From: Roseomonas sp.
GTDB lineage: Bacteria > Pseudomonadota > Alphaproteobacteria > Acetobacterales > Acetobacteraceae
Assembly (NCBI GenBank): GCA_020249145.1
Contig: JADCGF010000017.1
Coordinates: forward strand, 186,001 to 250,000
Length of the DNA stretch: 64,000 nt
Direction of reading: 5' to 3'
The position numbers were made by a program, and so were the translations under genes. The notes under the pieces were generated by a model. The model worked only from the letters and a program-made list of their open reading frames with translations, was not told the origin of the DNA and searched no databases. Shown here piece after piece: positions 9,801 to 18,817 of the stretch; the first letter of the stretch is position 1; every line of letters begins with the position of its first letter.

Positions 9801-11439
9801 TCACCAATTCCTCACGGATCGGGTCAATCGGCGGATTCGTGACCTGCGCAAAATTCTGCTTGAAGTAATGGAACAACAGCTTGGATTTATTGGACAGCAC
9901 CGCAAGCGGCGTATCGGTCCCCATGGAACCGACCGGGTCATCACCATCTCGCCCCATGGGCTCCAGGAAGAAATTGAGGTCTTCCTGCGTATAGCCAAAC
10001 GCCTGCTGATCGCGCAGCAAGCCCTTGGCATCCTGGCTGCGTTCCATCGGCATTTCCGCCGGCACGCCGGGCAATTCTTCCAGCTTGAACTGCGTATTCT
10101 TCAGCCATTCAGCATAGGGGTGTTCGCTGGCGAGCTTCTGCTTGATTTCGGCATCATCAATGATGCGCCCGGCATCCAGATCAATCAGCAGCATGCGGCC
10201 TGGTTGCAGGCGCCATTTGTGGCGAATGCTTTCCTCGGGGATCGGCAGCACGCCCACTTCGGATGCCAATACCACCTTGTCATCATGGGTGATGATGTAG
10301 CGCGCGGGGCGCAGGCCATTGCGGTCCAGCGTCGCGCCAATTTGGCGGCCATCGGTGAAGGCAATCGCGGCCGGCCCATCCCAGGGTTCCATCAGCGCCG
10401 CGTGATATTCATAGAAAGCGCGTCGTTCCGGGTCCATCAGCGGATTACCCGCCCAGGCTTCCGGGATCAGCATCATCATCGCATGAGATAGCGAATAGCC
10501 ACCCGCCACCAGGATTTCCAAGGCATTGTCAATGCAGGCGGTGTCCGATTGGCCATGCGGAATCAGCGGCCACATCTTATCCAAATCCGGCCCCAACAAG
10601 GGTGAGGACATGGAACCGCGCCGCGCATACATCCAATTCACATTGCCGCGCACGGTGTTGATTTCGCCATTATGCGCCAGGAAACGATAAGGATGCGCAA
10701 GCTTCCAGGACGGGAAGGTATTGGTTGAAAAGCGCTGATGCACCAAAGCCAGCGCACTTTCCGTCAGCGGGTTGCGCAGATCATCATAGAAGCTGCCAAC
10801 CTGCCCCGCAAGCAATAGCCCCTTATAGACCACCGTGCGCGTGGAGAAGGACGGCATATAAAGGTCAGCATTCGCGGGCAGACCCTTGGCGGTCGCCAAT
10901 TCGCGGAACTTGTTCAAGGCCTGCTTGCGGATGGTCAGGATTTTGCGTTCAAACGCATCCTGATCCTTGATGCTGTCGCTGGCCGCGATAATCGCCTGGC
11001 GGATCACCGGCATGCTGGCGATCACGGCCTTGCCCAGCCCATCCAGAGTGGTCGGCACATCGCGCCAGCCGAGCAGGGTCTGCCGTTCGGCAGCGACATA
11101 GCCTTCAATGCTTTGAATGGCGACGGCGCGGGAAGCCTCATCCTGCGGCAGGAAACACATGGCGACCGCATAGCGGCCAGGCGCAGGCAGGGTCTTGCCC
11201 TGGCTTTCGGCCCAGTGGCGCAGCAGCTTATCGGGCATCTGGATCAGGCAGCCCGCGCCATCGCCCATCAGCGGGTCAGCGCCCACCGCGCCGCGATGGT
11301 CCAGATTGACCAGGATTTGCAAGCCTTGGCGGATGATATCATTCGACTTTCGGCCCTTGATATCCGCGATGAAGCCAACGCCGCAGGCGTCATGCTCGTT
11401 CCGGGGATCGTAAAGGCCTTGCTTTTCGGGCAGTCCCAT
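6802..11439 (-). CDS. gltB: Glutamate synthase large (alpha) subunit
   Basis: This 1545-residue protein converts glutamine and 2-oxoglutarate to two glutamates. The amidotransferase nucleophile is Cys19 (DACGVGF), so a propeptide of 18 residues would be removed. A central domain leads into the FMN-binding synthase domain, which contains GEGGEE and the [10 protein letters not shown] loop. The 3Fe-4S cluster motif is [12 protein letters not shown]. The C-terminal third is the GXGXG beta-helix domain (for example [21 protein letters not shown]). All domains are intact. The length matches ordinary bacterial GltB. It is the first gene of gltBD. Confidence 0.98.
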   Translation of the reverse strand: MGLPEKQGLYDPRNEHDACGVGFIADIKGRKSNDIIRQGLQILVNLDHRGAVGADPLMGDGAGCLIQMPDKLLRHWAESQGKTLPAPGRYAVAMCFLPQDEASRAVAIQSIEGYVAAERQTLLGWRDVPTTLDGLGKAVIASMPVIRQAIIAASDSIKDQDAFERKILTIRKQALNKFRELATAKGLPANADLYMPSFSTRTVVYKGLLLAGQVGSFYDDLRNPLTESALALVHQRFSTNTFPSWKLAHPYRFLAHNGEINTVRGNVNWMYARRGSMSSPLLGPDLDKMWPLIPHGQSDTACIDNALEILVAGGYSLSHAMMMLIPEAWAGNPLMDPERRAFYEYHAALMEPWDGPAAIAFTDGRQIGATLDRNGLRPARYIITHDDKVVLASEVGVLPIPEESIRHKWRLQPGRMLLIDLDAGRIIDDAEIKQKLASEHPYAEWLKNTQFKLEELPGVPAEMPMERSQDAKGLLRDQQAFGYTQEDLNFFLEPMGRDGDDPVGSMGTDTPLAVLSNKSKLLFHYFKQNFAQVTNPPIDPIREELVMSLVSMIGPRPNLLGRQAGHHYRLEVAQPILTNEDLAKIRGIKALAGDAFRTQTLDATWPAKDGADGLASALEKLCSAATEAVLAGHNILVLSDRAVSADRIAIPSLLATAAVHHHLIRQGLRTSTGLVVETGEARQVHHFCVLAGYGAEAVNPYLAFETLEQIRQRVDMKLKPYEVQKNFIKAVGKGVMKVMSKMGISTYQSYCGAQIFDAVGLSTNFVEKYFTGTATTIEGAGIAEIAAEAVQRHQAAFGDNPIYRDLLDVGGDYALRLRGEDHAWTSESVSNLQHAVRGNSADRYKDFAKTINDQSRRLLTIRGLMEFKFAEQPIPLEEVEPAHEIVKRFATGAMSFGSISREAHTTLAIAMNRIGGRSNTGEGGEEADRFTPMPNGDSMRSAIKQVASGRFGVTAEYLVNADDIQIKMAQGAKPGEGGQLPGHKVDKNIARVRHSTPGVGLISPPPHHDIYSIEDLAQLIHDLKNVNKRARISVKLVSEVGVGTVAAGVSKARADHVTISGYEGGTGASPLTSLTHAGSPWEIGLAETQQTLVLNGLRGRIAVQVDGGLRTGRDVVIGALLGADEFGFATAPLIAAGCIMMRKCHLNTCPVGIATQDPVLRARFTGMPEHVINYFFFVAEEMRELMAQLGFRTVNEMVGRVDRLNMRPAIDHWKAKGVDLSRILYQPKLVEGAAIHQCETQDHGLDHILDVDLIAASKDALEKQQPVRIERSIINLNRTTGAMLSGEVAKRYGHAGLPEDTISIAFKGTAGGSFGAFLARGVSLELTGDANDYVGKGLSGGRIAVKPPQGVNRDPSANIIVGNTVLYGAIAGEAYFEGVAGERFAVRNSGAVTVAEGCGDHGCEYMTGGVVVVLGQTGRNFAAGMSGGIAYVYDINGNFRDMCNTSIVDLEAIGPADASEDGRPKQRAPSAFDNGMGDMLRFDAERLRILVERHLLMTGSARARALLEDWDNALPRFVKVMPRDYRRALLDLKAEQAGGVAVAAE

Positions 11440-11622
11440 ATCTTTCGCTCTTCAATGCTCCGCCGGGGTCAATACCCCTGGCCAATCCCCAAAACCGGGG
11501 CGAAACCGGGTCTTTAATAGAGAGTTCAGCTTTGCGCCAGCATGGTTTTCTGGGGCTCCCAGGGCCTGGGCCGCGCCATCTTTCGCTTGACGCCGCCCGC
11601 GCCGGGACGGAAAGCTTCCCTC

Positions 11623-12093
11623 ATGGACAAGATCACCGCCGCCCTTCGGGCGAATCGCATCGTGCGCGCCGCCATGCGCCATTGCGCCCTGGCGGGCTGG
11701 GCGCCGGTGGCGCAAATGCCGCTGCCCGATAGCCACCGCCCGGACATCATCGCGCTCACGGATGATGGCAGCTTTGTTGCCATTGAGGTGAAATCCTCCG
11801 CCGAAGATTATCTCTCGGACGAAAAATGGCAGGTGTATCGTGATTGGTGCGACCAGCTCTATTTCGCGGTGGATCTGGATTTCCCGCATGAAATCCTGCC
11901 CGGAGATGTCGGTATTTTGGTAACGGATCGGCTGGAGGTAGAGGTGGTGCGCGAAGCCCCCTATATGCGCCTTTCGCCCCCGCGCCGCCGCGCGCTGCTG
12001 CACCGCTTCGCCGTGCTGGCCGCAGGGCGCCTGGCGGCCTTGCAAGACCCGGATGCGGCGCGGGAAGTGAATGCCGCGCTCAAGCTGGAATAG
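11623..12093 (+). CDS. mmcB: MmcB-family DNA repair protein
   Basis: This 156-residue protein matches the MmcB family, known in Caulobacter as a LexA-regulated repair factor and thought to have a PD-(D/E)XK nuclease fold. The putative catalytic residues are seen as RPDIIAL (Asp) and AIEVKSS (Glu-x-Lys), spaced as in that fold. I chose the ATG at 11623 (MDKITAAL) over an in-frame ATG at 11542 because the family begins there and the upstream residues are not conserved-looking. It is divergent from gltB and convergent with hldE. I saw no clear SOS box in the short upstream region. Confidence 0.82.
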   Translation: MDKITAALRANRIVRAAMRHCALAGWAPVAQMPLPDSHRPDIIALTDDGSFVAIEVKSSAEDYLSDEKWQVYRDWCDQLYFAVDLDFPHEILPGDVGILVTDRLEVEVVREAPYMRLSPPRRRALLHRFAVLAAGRLAALQDPDAAREVNAALKLE

Positions 12094-12111
12094 CGCGGCT
12101 CAGCTTTCTTT

Positions 12112-12275
12112 GATCGCATTTTCCGAGCCGCCAAGTGTCGCCACTTGGCTTGAAAATGCCCGTTGTTACGATCGCATTTTCCGAGCCGCCAAGTGTCGCC
12201 ACTTGGCTTGAAAATGCCCGTTGTTACGATCGCATTTTCCGAGCCGCCAAGTGTCGCCACTTGGCTTGAAAATGC
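12112..12275. repeat. Three tandem copies of a 58-bp unit containing a 44-nt palindromic element
   Basis: Three identical units start at 12112, 12170 and 12228. Each contains a 44-nt element (12116-12159, 12174-12217, 12232-12275). Outer arms GCATTTTC/GAAAATGC enclose an inner perfect stem GCCAAGTG-tcgc-CACTTGGC, with a 6-nt bulge on one side and 2 nt on the other. The last copy ends on the base before the hldE stop codon. The block lies between convergent mmcB and hldE, so it could terminate both. Confidence 0.95.
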
Positions 12276-13748
12276 TCAGCCCTTCATCCGTGCCACGGTG
12301 GCCGTGGTGCTATTGCCCGGCAGCAATTGGGCCAAGCGCACCTGCCCGCCATAGCCCTGCACGATATCGGCGCCCACCACGGTTTCCACCGTATAATCGG
12401 CGCCCTTTACCAGCACTTCGGGCTGAAACAGCCGGATCAATTCCAGCGGCGTTTCCTCATCAAATACTGTCACGCAATCCACGGTGGCGAGTGATGCCAG
12501 CACGGCGGCCCGCGCGGCTTCATTCTGAATGGGCCGCGCCGGGCCTTTCAGGCGCTTGACGCTATCATCACTATTCAGCCCCACCACCAGCCGGTCACAC
12601 CAGGACCGCGCCTGTTCCAACAAATGCACATGCCCAGGGTGCAACAGATCAAAGCAACCATTGGTAAAGCCCACGCGCCAGCCGCGCCGGCGCCAGCGTT
12701 CCACCTGCTCAATCGCGGCAGAACGAGACATCACCTTCCGCAGCGCGCCGCGTTCAGGCCCCAGCGCTTCCAGGATTTCCTCTTCCCGCGTCACCGCAGT
12801 GCCAACCTTGCCCACCGCGATGCCGGCGGCGATATTGGCCAGACGCACGGCCACCGGCAGCGGCAATTTGGCGCCAAGACCGGCCGCGATGGTGGCAACA
12901 ACCGTATCCCCCGCGCCAGATACATCCTGCACTTCGGCGGCTTCCGCCGGGAAATGATGCAGCCTATCGCCTTCCAACAGCGTCATGCCATCTTCGCTGC
13001 GTGTCACCAGCACGGCGCCAAAGCCATGCGCGTCCCGCAGCATGTGCAGCGCAGCGATGATGTTTTCTTCCGTATCCACCGCCATGCCGGTGGCTTCCGC
13101 CAATTCGGCCCGGTTCGGCGTTACCAGGTCAGCCCCGGCATAGCGGCCATAATCGCGCCCCTTGGGGTCCACCACCACAGGCCGCCCTGCCGAGCGCGCC
13201 GCCTGGATCAGCCGCGCCGCCGTATCGCCGACCAGCACGCCCTTCCCATAATCGGACAACACCATCACCGTGGTCGCGGCGGCGGCGTCGCCCGCAATCC
13301 GCACCAGCCTATCCGCTAAACGAGGCTGGATCGGCGCCACTTCCTCATGATCCGCGCGCAGCATGTGCTGGCCATTGGCCAGGAATCGCGTTTTTGTGGT
13401 GGTGGCGCGGCTACCTTGCACCAGCAACCATGGCTCCACGCCCGGCTGGCCGCCGATCAAGCCGGTCAGGTCACTGCCCGCCTGGTCATCGCCCACCACG
13501 GAAACAAAGGCCACGGCGGCACCCAGCGCTGTCAGGTTGCGCACCACGTTCCCCGCGCCGCCTGGCATGGCGATTTCGCGTTCCACCGTCAGCACCGGCA
13601 CCGGCGCTTCCGGGCTGATGCGCTGCGCCCGGCCATAAACATAACGGTCCAGCATGGCATCGCCCACCACCAGCACCGAGGCACGGCGAAGCTGCCGCGC
13701 CGCGGCCATCAATTCAGCGATGGGAGTTTCAACCAATGGCCGATCCAT
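12276..13748 (-). CDS. hldE: Bifunctional heptose-7-phosphate kinase / heptose-1-phosphate adenylyltransferase
   Basis: This 490-residue two-domain enzyme makes ADP-D-glycero-beta-D-manno-heptose for the lipopolysaccharide inner core. The N-terminal ribokinase-type domain (about 1-330) shows GGAGNVVRNL and the catalytic anion-hole motif DVSGAGDT. The C-terminal nucleotidyltransferase domain (about 350-490) shows TNGCFDLLHPGHV with the HxGH motif. Domain order and length match E. coli HldE. The stop codon abuts the tandem palindromes. It lies 67 nt downstream of pmbA on the same strand and may be partly co-transcribed. Confidence 0.97.
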   Translation of the reverse strand: MDRPLVETPIAELMAAARQLRRASVLVVGDAMLDRYVYGRAQRISPEAPVPVLTVEREIAMPGGAGNVVRNLTALGAAVAFVSVVGDDQAGSDLTGLIGGQPGVEPWLLVQGSRATTTKTRFLANGQHMLRADHEEVAPIQPRLADRLVRIAGDAAAATTVMVLSDYGKGVLVGDTAARLIQAARSAGRPVVVDPKGRDYGRYAGADLVTPNRAELAEATGMAVDTEENIIAALHMLRDAHGFGAVLVTRSEDGMTLLEGDRLHHFPAEAAEVQDVSGAGDTVVATIAAGLGAKLPLPVAVRLANIAAGIAVGKVGTAVTREEEILEALGPERGALRKVMSRSAAIEQVERWRRRGWRVGFTNGCFDLLHPGHVHLLEQARSWCDRLVVGLNSDDSVKRLKGPARPIQNEAARAAVLASLATVDCVTVFDEETPLELIRLFQPEVLVKGADYTVETVVGADIVQGYGGQVRLAQLLPGNSTTATVARMKG

Positions 13749-13815
13749 GCGGGGCGCCCCTTTGCAATAATTGCGTAACCCAAGCGCCGGGTCGGACGCA
13801 AGCGGGGGCAGAGGT

Positions 13816-15141
13816 TCACGCCCCCGCCAGGGTCAGCCCCTCAATCCGAAGGGTCGGGCAATCCGTCCCGCGCCGGAAGACCAGATCATTCGCCGCGACC
13901 ATGTTCAGGAAGATCTGCTTGAGGTTACCGGCCACGGTGATCTCACTCACCGCTTCCGCCAGCACCCCGTCCCGGATCATAAAGCCCGCCGCGCCGCGGC
14001 TGTAATCGCCGGTGACGCCATTGACACCCATGCCAATCAATTCCGTGACGTAGAGCCCTTCCTTGATATCGGCCATCATTTCCACAGGGCTGAGCCTACC
14101 AGGGGAAAGCCAAAGATTGCTTTGCGCCGGACCAGGCGGGCCGCCGGTGCCCCGGCTGGCATGGCCGGTGGAAGTCAGGCCCAATTGCCGGGCGCTCCGC
14201 CAATCCATCACCCAGCTTGTCAGCACGCCATCCCGCACCAGGGCCCGCGCCTCACCCGGCATACCTTCCCCATCAAAGGGGCGTGAACGCAGGCCGCGCG
14301 GGCGCGTTGGGTCGTCATGCACGGTCAAGCCCGCAGCCAGCACCTGCTGGCCCATGGAATCCTTCAAGAAAGACGTGCCCCGCGCCACCGCCGCGCCATT
14401 AATGGCCCCCAGCAAATGCCCGAGCATGGAACCGGAAACGCGCGGGTCCAAAACCACCGGAATACGCGCGGTCTTGGCCCGCACCGGGTTCAGCCGGCGC
14501 ACCGCCTTTTCCGCCGCCACGCGCCCAACCAAGGCCGGGTCCGGCAGATCGGCCAGATAGACGGATTGCCAGTAATCATAATCCCGTTCCATCCCCGTGC
14601 CCTCACCGGCGACGGCGGTTGCGGAAATGCCATGGGATGTGCGCGCATATTGCCCGGCGAAACCATTGGAAGCGACCAGCGCAATCTCCGTCCGGCCCCA
14701 GCCGGCGCCGGCACCTTCGCTATTGGTGATGCCCTTCACCGCCAGCGCCGCTTCTTCCGCCGCCGCGGCGCGGGCGAGCAAGGCCTCGGCGCTGGGTTCG
14801 TTCGGGTCTTCCAAATCCAGCGCACGGGTGGGAATGGCGACCGCTTCCGGCAGGCCGGCAAAGGGGTCTTCCGGCACCACGCGCGCCATGGCCACGGCAC
14901 GTTCCGCGAGTGCCGCAAAGCCCTTTGGGTCAGGTTCCGTGGAAGCCACAATCGCCTGGCGCTTGCCGATGAATACCCGCAAGCCAAGATCGAGACTTTC
15001 GGAGCGTTCCAGCTTTTCAATCGCCCCCAGGCGCCGATCCACGGAAAGCGAGGTTGAGGCAACCAGCAACGCATCAGCCGCATCCGCCCCGGCAGCGCGG
15101 GCGGCCTTGATCAGATCAGCAAGCGCATCCAGCCGGTTCAT
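13816..15141 (-). CDS. pmbA: TldD/PmbA-family metallopeptidase-like protein (TldE)
   Basis: This 441-residue protein is the PmbA/TldE half of the TldD/TldE system, a heterodimeric metalloprotease that in E. coli processes microcin B17 and degrades the CcdA antitoxin. The N-terminal part includes LGLRVFIGKRQAIV and the C-terminal part GDYSRGAAGFMI, both typical. PmbA subunits lack the HExxxH site of TldD, and none is seen here. The start codon overlaps the stop of the upstream M16 peptidase by 4 nt, so translation is probably coupled. No tldD is in the window. Confidence 0.93.
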   Translation of the reverse strand: MNRLDALADLIKAARAAGADAADALLVASTSLSVDRRLGAIEKLERSESLDLGLRVFIGKRQAIVASTEPDPKGFAALAERAVAMARVVPEDPFAGLPEAVAIPTRALDLEDPNEPSAEALLARAAAAEEAALAVKGITNSEGAGAGWGRTEIALVASNGFAGQYARTSHGISATAVAGEGTGMERDYDYWQSVYLADLPDPALVGRVAAEKAVRRLNPVRAKTARIPVVLDPRVSGSMLGHLLGAINGAAVARGTSFLKDSMGQQVLAAGLTVHDDPTRPRGLRSRPFDGEGMPGEARALVRDGVLTSWVMDWRSARQLGLTSTGHASRGTGGPPGPAQSNLWLSPGRLSPVEMMADIKEGLYVTELIGMGVNGVTGDYSRGAAGFMIRDGVLAEAVSEITVAGNLKQIFLNMVAANDLVFRRGTDCPTLRIEGLTLAGA

Positions 15142-16403
15142 GCCGCCAAACGCTCCATGATTGTGGCAACGGAAGGCACCTCGCCCGACGGCCCCATCAC
15201 CGCCAGCGTCGGGCGTTGGCGGAAGGCACGCGCGGCGGCTTGCTGCACCTGTTCCACGGTGACCGAGGCGATGCGCTGTTTGGTTTCCTCAATCGGGATC
15301 ACGCGGCCATGCACCTGCAATTGCCGCGCAAGCTGTTCACAGCGGCTGCCGGTGGATTCCAAAGACATCAGCAAGGAAGCGCGAAGCTGCGCCTTGGCGC
15401 GGGCCAATTCATCCTCGGTCACGTCACGCTGCACTTTCAGCAATTCCTCAAGCGTCACGGGCATCAATTCCGCCGCTTCCTTTTCCCCCGTGCCGGCATA
15501 AATCTGGAACAAGCCGCCATCCTTGAAGGGCGAAGCAAAGGCATAGATGGAATAAACCAAGCCACGCTTTTCACGGATTTCCTGGAACAGGCGTGAAGAC
15601 ATGCCACCGCCCAAAAGCGTGCCCAAAACCTGAGTCGGCCAATGCATCGGGTCCAGATAGGGGACGGAAGGAAAGCCAAGCACAATATGCACCTGGTCCA
15701 ATTCGCGTGTTTCGCGGAACTCGCCGCCGGCATAGCGCGCAGCTTCCGGGGTTGCGATATCCACCTTGGGCAGATCGGCGAAATGCTTGCCCACCAGGTC
15801 AAGCAGCGTGTCATGATCCAGCGCGCCAGCGCCGGCGACCACCATGGATGAAGGCCCGTAATTGCGGCCCATATAACCCCTGAGCGCATCGCGCGTCATG
15901 GCTTTGATTGACCCCTCCGTCCCCAGCACGGGCCGGCCCATGGGCTGATCCGGAAAGGCCGTGGTTTGGAAATGGTCGAAGACGATATCATCCGGTGTAT
16001 CATTCGCCTGACCGATTTCCTGCAAAATCACGCCACGTTCGCGTTCCACTTCCTCAGGCTCAAAGGTTGAATGCGTCAGGATATCGCCGATGATATCAAC
16101 GGCCAGCGCCGTGTCTTCCTTCAGCACCTTGGCGTAGTAAGCGGTTTGTTCGCGCGCGGTATAGGCATTCAAATGCCCGCCGACATTCTCGATCTCCCGC
16201 GCAATCGCCGCCGCATCGCGCCGCGCCGTGCCCTTGAAGGCCATGTGTTCCAGGAAATGCGATACGCCATTATCTTCCGGCGTTTCATGCCGCGTACCGA
16301 CAGCAACATAGGCGCCGAAGGAAACGGTTTCCACGCGCGGCATGTTTTCGGAAACGACAGTCAGGCCATTGGCAAGGCGGGTAACGCGGACGGCTTCGGT
16401 CAT
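15138..16403 (-). CDS. M16-family zinc peptidase (mitochondrial processing peptidase-like)
   Basis: I chose the ATG at 16403 (MTEAVRVTRLANG), giving 421 residues, the normal length. An ATG at 16430 overlapping thrC is possible but lacks a ribosome site. The inverted zinc motif HFLEH is at residues 49-53, with the distal glutamate in the TAREQTAYY segment about 75 residues later, as in pitrilysin-type M16 enzymes. The closest family is the processing-peptidase-like group common next to thrC in alphaproteobacteria. It lies between thrC (17-nt gap) and pmbA (4-nt overlap). The substrate is unknown. No signal peptide is seen, so it is probably cytoplasmic. Confidence 0.93.
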   Translation of the reverse strand: MTEAVRVTRLANGLTVVSENMPRVETVSFGAYVAVGTRHETPEDNGVSHFLEHMAFKGTARRDAAAIAREIENVGGHLNAYTAREQTAYYAKVLKEDTALAVDIIGDILTHSTFEPEEVERERGVILQEIGQANDTPDDIVFDHFQTTAFPDQPMGRPVLGTEGSIKAMTRDALRGYMGRNYGPSSMVVAGAGALDHDTLLDLVGKHFADLPKVDIATPEAARYAGGEFRETRELDQVHIVLGFPSVPYLDPMHWPTQVLGTLLGGGMSSRLFQEIREKRGLVYSIYAFASPFKDGGLFQIYAGTGEKEAAELMPVTLEELLKVQRDVTEDELARAKAQLRASLLMSLESTGSRCEQLARQLQVHGRVIPIEETKQRIASVTVEQVQQAAARAFRQRPTLAVMGPSGEVPSVATIMERLAA

Positions 16404-16419
16404 GGGTGCGTTTATCTTT

Positions 16420-17817
16420 TCAAGCTGCATTACGACGGGCATGGGCACGAACAGCGGCTTCCACCGTGCCGAGGTCATCGGCCAGGACGGAAAAGCGTTC
16501 TTCCCGATCATATAGGTCGGCCAGCCGCGCGGGCAGAGGGGGGCGGAGCCCCGTCGCGCGTTCCACCGCATCGGGGAATTTCGCGGGATGCGCCGTGGCG
16601 GCCACCACCACGGGGATGGCCGGGTCTTCCGGCGCCAAGGCGCGCGCGGCGGCTGTGCCAACCGCGGTATGCGGGTCCGCCAAATACCCCGCCGCCTGAT
16701 GCAAATGGCGGATTTCGGCGAGTGTCCCGGCATCATCCAGGGTGAAGCCCGCGAATAGCTTGGTCGCTTCCCGCCAGGCGGCATCCGCGATGGGCATGCG
16801 CCCTTCGGCGCGGAAGCGGCGCATGGCTTCCGCCGTAACCGCGCCATCGCGGCCCTGCAATTCGAACAACAGGCGTTCGAAATTGGAGGAAACCTGGATG
16901 TCCATGGAAGGTGACAGGGATGGTTCGACCGGCCGCGCTGTCATGTCATTGGCCGTGAGAAACCGCGCCAGGATGTCATTGCGGTTCGATCCCACAATCA
17001 GCTTCGCCACCGGCAGGCCCATGCGCATCGCGGCCCAGGCGGCCAGCACATTGCCGAAATTGCCGGTGGGCACGCTGAAAGCCACTGGCCGATCCGGCGC
17101 GCCAAGCGCCAAGGCAGCGGCGACATAATAGGGGATTTGTGCCGCAATCCGCGCCCAATTGATCGAATTCACTGCCGAAAGGCGCATTTCCTGGCGGAAG
17201 GGCGCATCATTGAACATGGCCTTGACCAGGTCCTGGCAGGCATCGAAATCGCCCTTGATGGCGATATTGCTGACATTGGGCGCCAGCACGCTGGTCATTT
17301 GCCGGCGCTGCACTTCGCTGGTGCGGCCTTCGGGGTGCAGGATGACGATATCAACAGCCGCGCGATCCCGGCAGGCTTCGATGGCGGCTGAACCCGTATC
17401 GCCTGAGGTCGCGCCCACAATCGTCACACGCTCCCCACGCTTGGTCAGCACATGATCGAAAAGCGGCCCGAGCAATTGCAGCGCCATATCCTTGAAGGCA
17501 AGCGTCGGGCCATGGAACAATTCCAGCGAAAAACACCGCTGATCAAGCTGCACCAGCGGCACAATGGCCGGATGGCCAAAGCCGGCATAGGCCTGCTTGC
17601 AAAGCTGATCGAGCGGCAGGCCAGAACCCGCGAATAGACCAATGATGCGCGCGGCCAGTTCCGGATAGGAAAGCCCGCGCATGGCGCGCCACTCGGCGGG
17701 CGAAAGCTCCGGCCAATGGCGCGGCACGAAAAGCCCGCCATCCTCAGCGAGGCCAGCCAGCAATACGCCTTCAAAATCCCGGGCCGGCGCCTGCCCGCGT
17801 GTTGAGATGTACTCCAT
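16420..17817 (-). CDS. thrC: Threonine synthase
   Basis: This 465-residue pyridoxal-phosphate enzyme converts O-phosphohomoserine to threonine. The N-terminal MEYISTRGQAP and the ELFHGPTLAFKDMALQ segment, with the lysine that should hold PLP, are diagnostic. GATSGDTGSAA and SVPTGNFGN are the phosphate and cofactor loops. The length fits the long (E. coli/yeast-like) class. It is the first gene of a minus-strand set thrC-M16 peptidase-pmbA. Confidence 0.96.
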   Translation of the reverse strand: MEYISTRGQAPARDFEGVLLAGLAEDGGLFVPRHWPELSPAEWRAMRGLSYPELAARIIGLFAGSGLPLDQLCKQAYAGFGHPAIVPLVQLDQRCFSLELFHGPTLAFKDMALQLLGPLFDHVLTKRGERVTIVGATSGDTGSAAIEACRDRAAVDIVILHPEGRTSEVQRRQMTSVLAPNVSNIAIKGDFDACQDLVKAMFNDAPFRQEMRLSAVNSINWARIAAQIPYYVAAALALGAPDRPVAFSVPTGNFGNVLAAWAAMRMGLPVAKLIVGSNRNDILARFLTANDMTARPVEPSLSPSMDIQVSSNFERLLFELQGRDGAVTAEAMRRFRAEGRMPIADAAWREATKLFAGFTLDDAGTLAEIRHLHQAAGYLADPHTAVGTAAARALAPEDPAIPVVVAATAHPAKFPDAVERATGLRPPLPARLADLYDREERFSVLADDLGTVEAAVRAHARRNAA

Positions 17818-17861
17818 GGGCGGGAGACATAAAGGGTGCGGCGGGAAAGCGCGAGGGGCCT

Positions 17862-18386
17862 TCAGGCTGCCTGAAGCGCCGCCCAGCTTTCACCGGTAGC
17901 ACGCGGGGTATCTGCTACGTGCTGCGGTTCAAGGTGCATTTCGAATAGCGGCCAGGCTTCGCCTTCTTCGCGCTTGCGCGGCACCATACGAAACAGCTTT
18001 TCCATATCCGGCTTCAGGTTTGGCATGCGCTGCGCAAGAATAGCGACAGTCGCCAGCCGAACCTGGCTTTCTGCCCAGCCGCCCAGCGTCTGTTTGTTGT
18101 TCTCCCACCGGGAAAGAGACGCGGGGTCGAGCTTCAACGCCTCGGCAAAATCCTTGGCCGACATGCCGATGACCTTGCGCATGAAGCGCACCTCACTACC
18201 GGTCAGCTCCACCGGCAAAAAGGCGCGCGCAACCGCAACGGCGGCGGCTAGGCCCTCAAGATCAGGGACCGAAACGCCAAGCATACGCCCGGCTGCGTCA
18301 GAATGTTCCTCGGCCGCATTGATGAGCACGACCGGATAGGGCAGGCCGAGGCCCTTTTCCTCATATCGTGGCAATACGCGGCGCAT
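17862..18386 (-). CDS. XRE-family antitoxin-like regulator (MqsA-type C-terminal domain)
   Basis: This 174-residue protein has a helix-turn-helix at about residues 60-115: ELTGSEVRFMRKVIGMSAKDFAEAL, then LSRWEN. That is the DNA-binding half of MqsA/YgiT-type antitoxins. The CxxC zinc-knuckle half of MqsA is absent. The ATG at 18386 lies 6 nt after a strong AAGGAGAG site. The partner upstream is a DUF4258 protein whose frame overlaps this one. A 17-bp palindrome upstream of the pair is the likely operator. Identification as an antitoxin is inferred from domain and pairing. Confidence 0.72.
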   Translation of the reverse strand: MRRVLPRYEEKGLGLPYPVVLINAAEEHSDAAGRMLGVSVPDLEGLAAAVAVARAFLPVELTGSEVRFMRKVIGMSAKDFAEALKLDPASLSRWENNKQTLGGWAESQVRLATVAILAQRMPNLKPDMEKLFRMVPRKREEGEAWPLFEMHLEPQHVADTPRATGESWAALQAA

Positions 18387-18679
18387 GTCATTCTCTCCTT
18401 GTACTTAATCACTGTTACAACCAAAAGGTTATCATCCTTCGGGGTCACCACAACGGTGAAGCCCACGTTGTCCTCATCTGTACCTGCAAGTCGCCACCGC
18501 TCCTCTCCGTTCGCTTGCATATCCAAACCGGTGACGCGGCCCCGCTTAATAACGCGCTGCACGTCCAATTTGGATACTCCACGCTCACGAGCTCTGGTTT
18601 CCGCATGCGGACTCCAGATGATTTCGGCGCCACTCGATAGTAATGCCTTCAAAGCAGTGCTTTCTTCAGGCCTAAACAT
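18248..18679 (-). CDS. DUF4258 protein, putative toxin with out-of-frame tail
   Basis: The first 90 residues fit DUF4258, a small RelE/BrnT-like domain often encoded beside XRE antitoxins: SPHAETRARERGVS, then LLVVTVIKYKE. I chose the ATG at 18679; a TTG at 18691 is possible. After the family's normal end (YKERM) the frame runs on for about 45 residues with unrelated, cysteine-rich sequence (CAAYCHDM onward) that merely reads the antitoxin gene in another frame. A TGA lies one frame away at exactly the usual end point, so an indel may have removed the native stop. Codon choice is less GC-biased than in the neighbours, which suggests transfer. Confidence 0.62.
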   Translation of the reverse strand: MFRPEESTALKALLSSGAEIIWSPHAETRARERGVSKLDVQRVIKRGRVTGLDMQANGEERWRLAGTDEDNVGFTVVVTPKDDNLLVVTVIKYKERMTCAAYCHDMRKRASACPIRSCSSMRPRNILTQPGVCLAFRSLILRA

Positions 18680-18722
18680 CAAAACCCCCAAACACCTCCC
18701 CCGAACATCTTGCTATAGAAAA

Positions 18723-18739
18723 CTTGACGTTACGTCAAG
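18723..18739 (-). promoter_or_regulatory. Palindromic operator overlapping a -35 box for the DUF4258/XRE pair
   Basis: CTTGACG-TTA-CGTCAAG is a perfect 7-bp inverted repeat 44 nt upstream of the toxin-like start. On the minus strand its left arm contains TTGACG, a near-consensus -35 hexamer, and TATAGC follows 15 nt later as a possible -10. An antitoxin binding here would block its own promoter, as is usual for XRE autoregulation (inference). Confidence 0.6.
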
Positions 18740-18817
18740 ATTAAAATTGTCCTGGGCGGTCGGGACTGGGGGCTACGGCACCCCGTCAAGACGGGCACAA
18801 GAGGGGCAGTCGCCCCC

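Noticed and set aside
12112..12275. CRISPR array
   Set aside because: Three units of 58 bp with identical spacers and an internal palindrome; a CRISPR would have unique spacers. It is a tandem repeat of a structured element.
13802..13827. Terminator hairpin at the pmbA stop (GCGGGGGC/GCCCCCGC)
   Set aside because: It overlaps the last codons and has no T-run; probably coding sequence composition.
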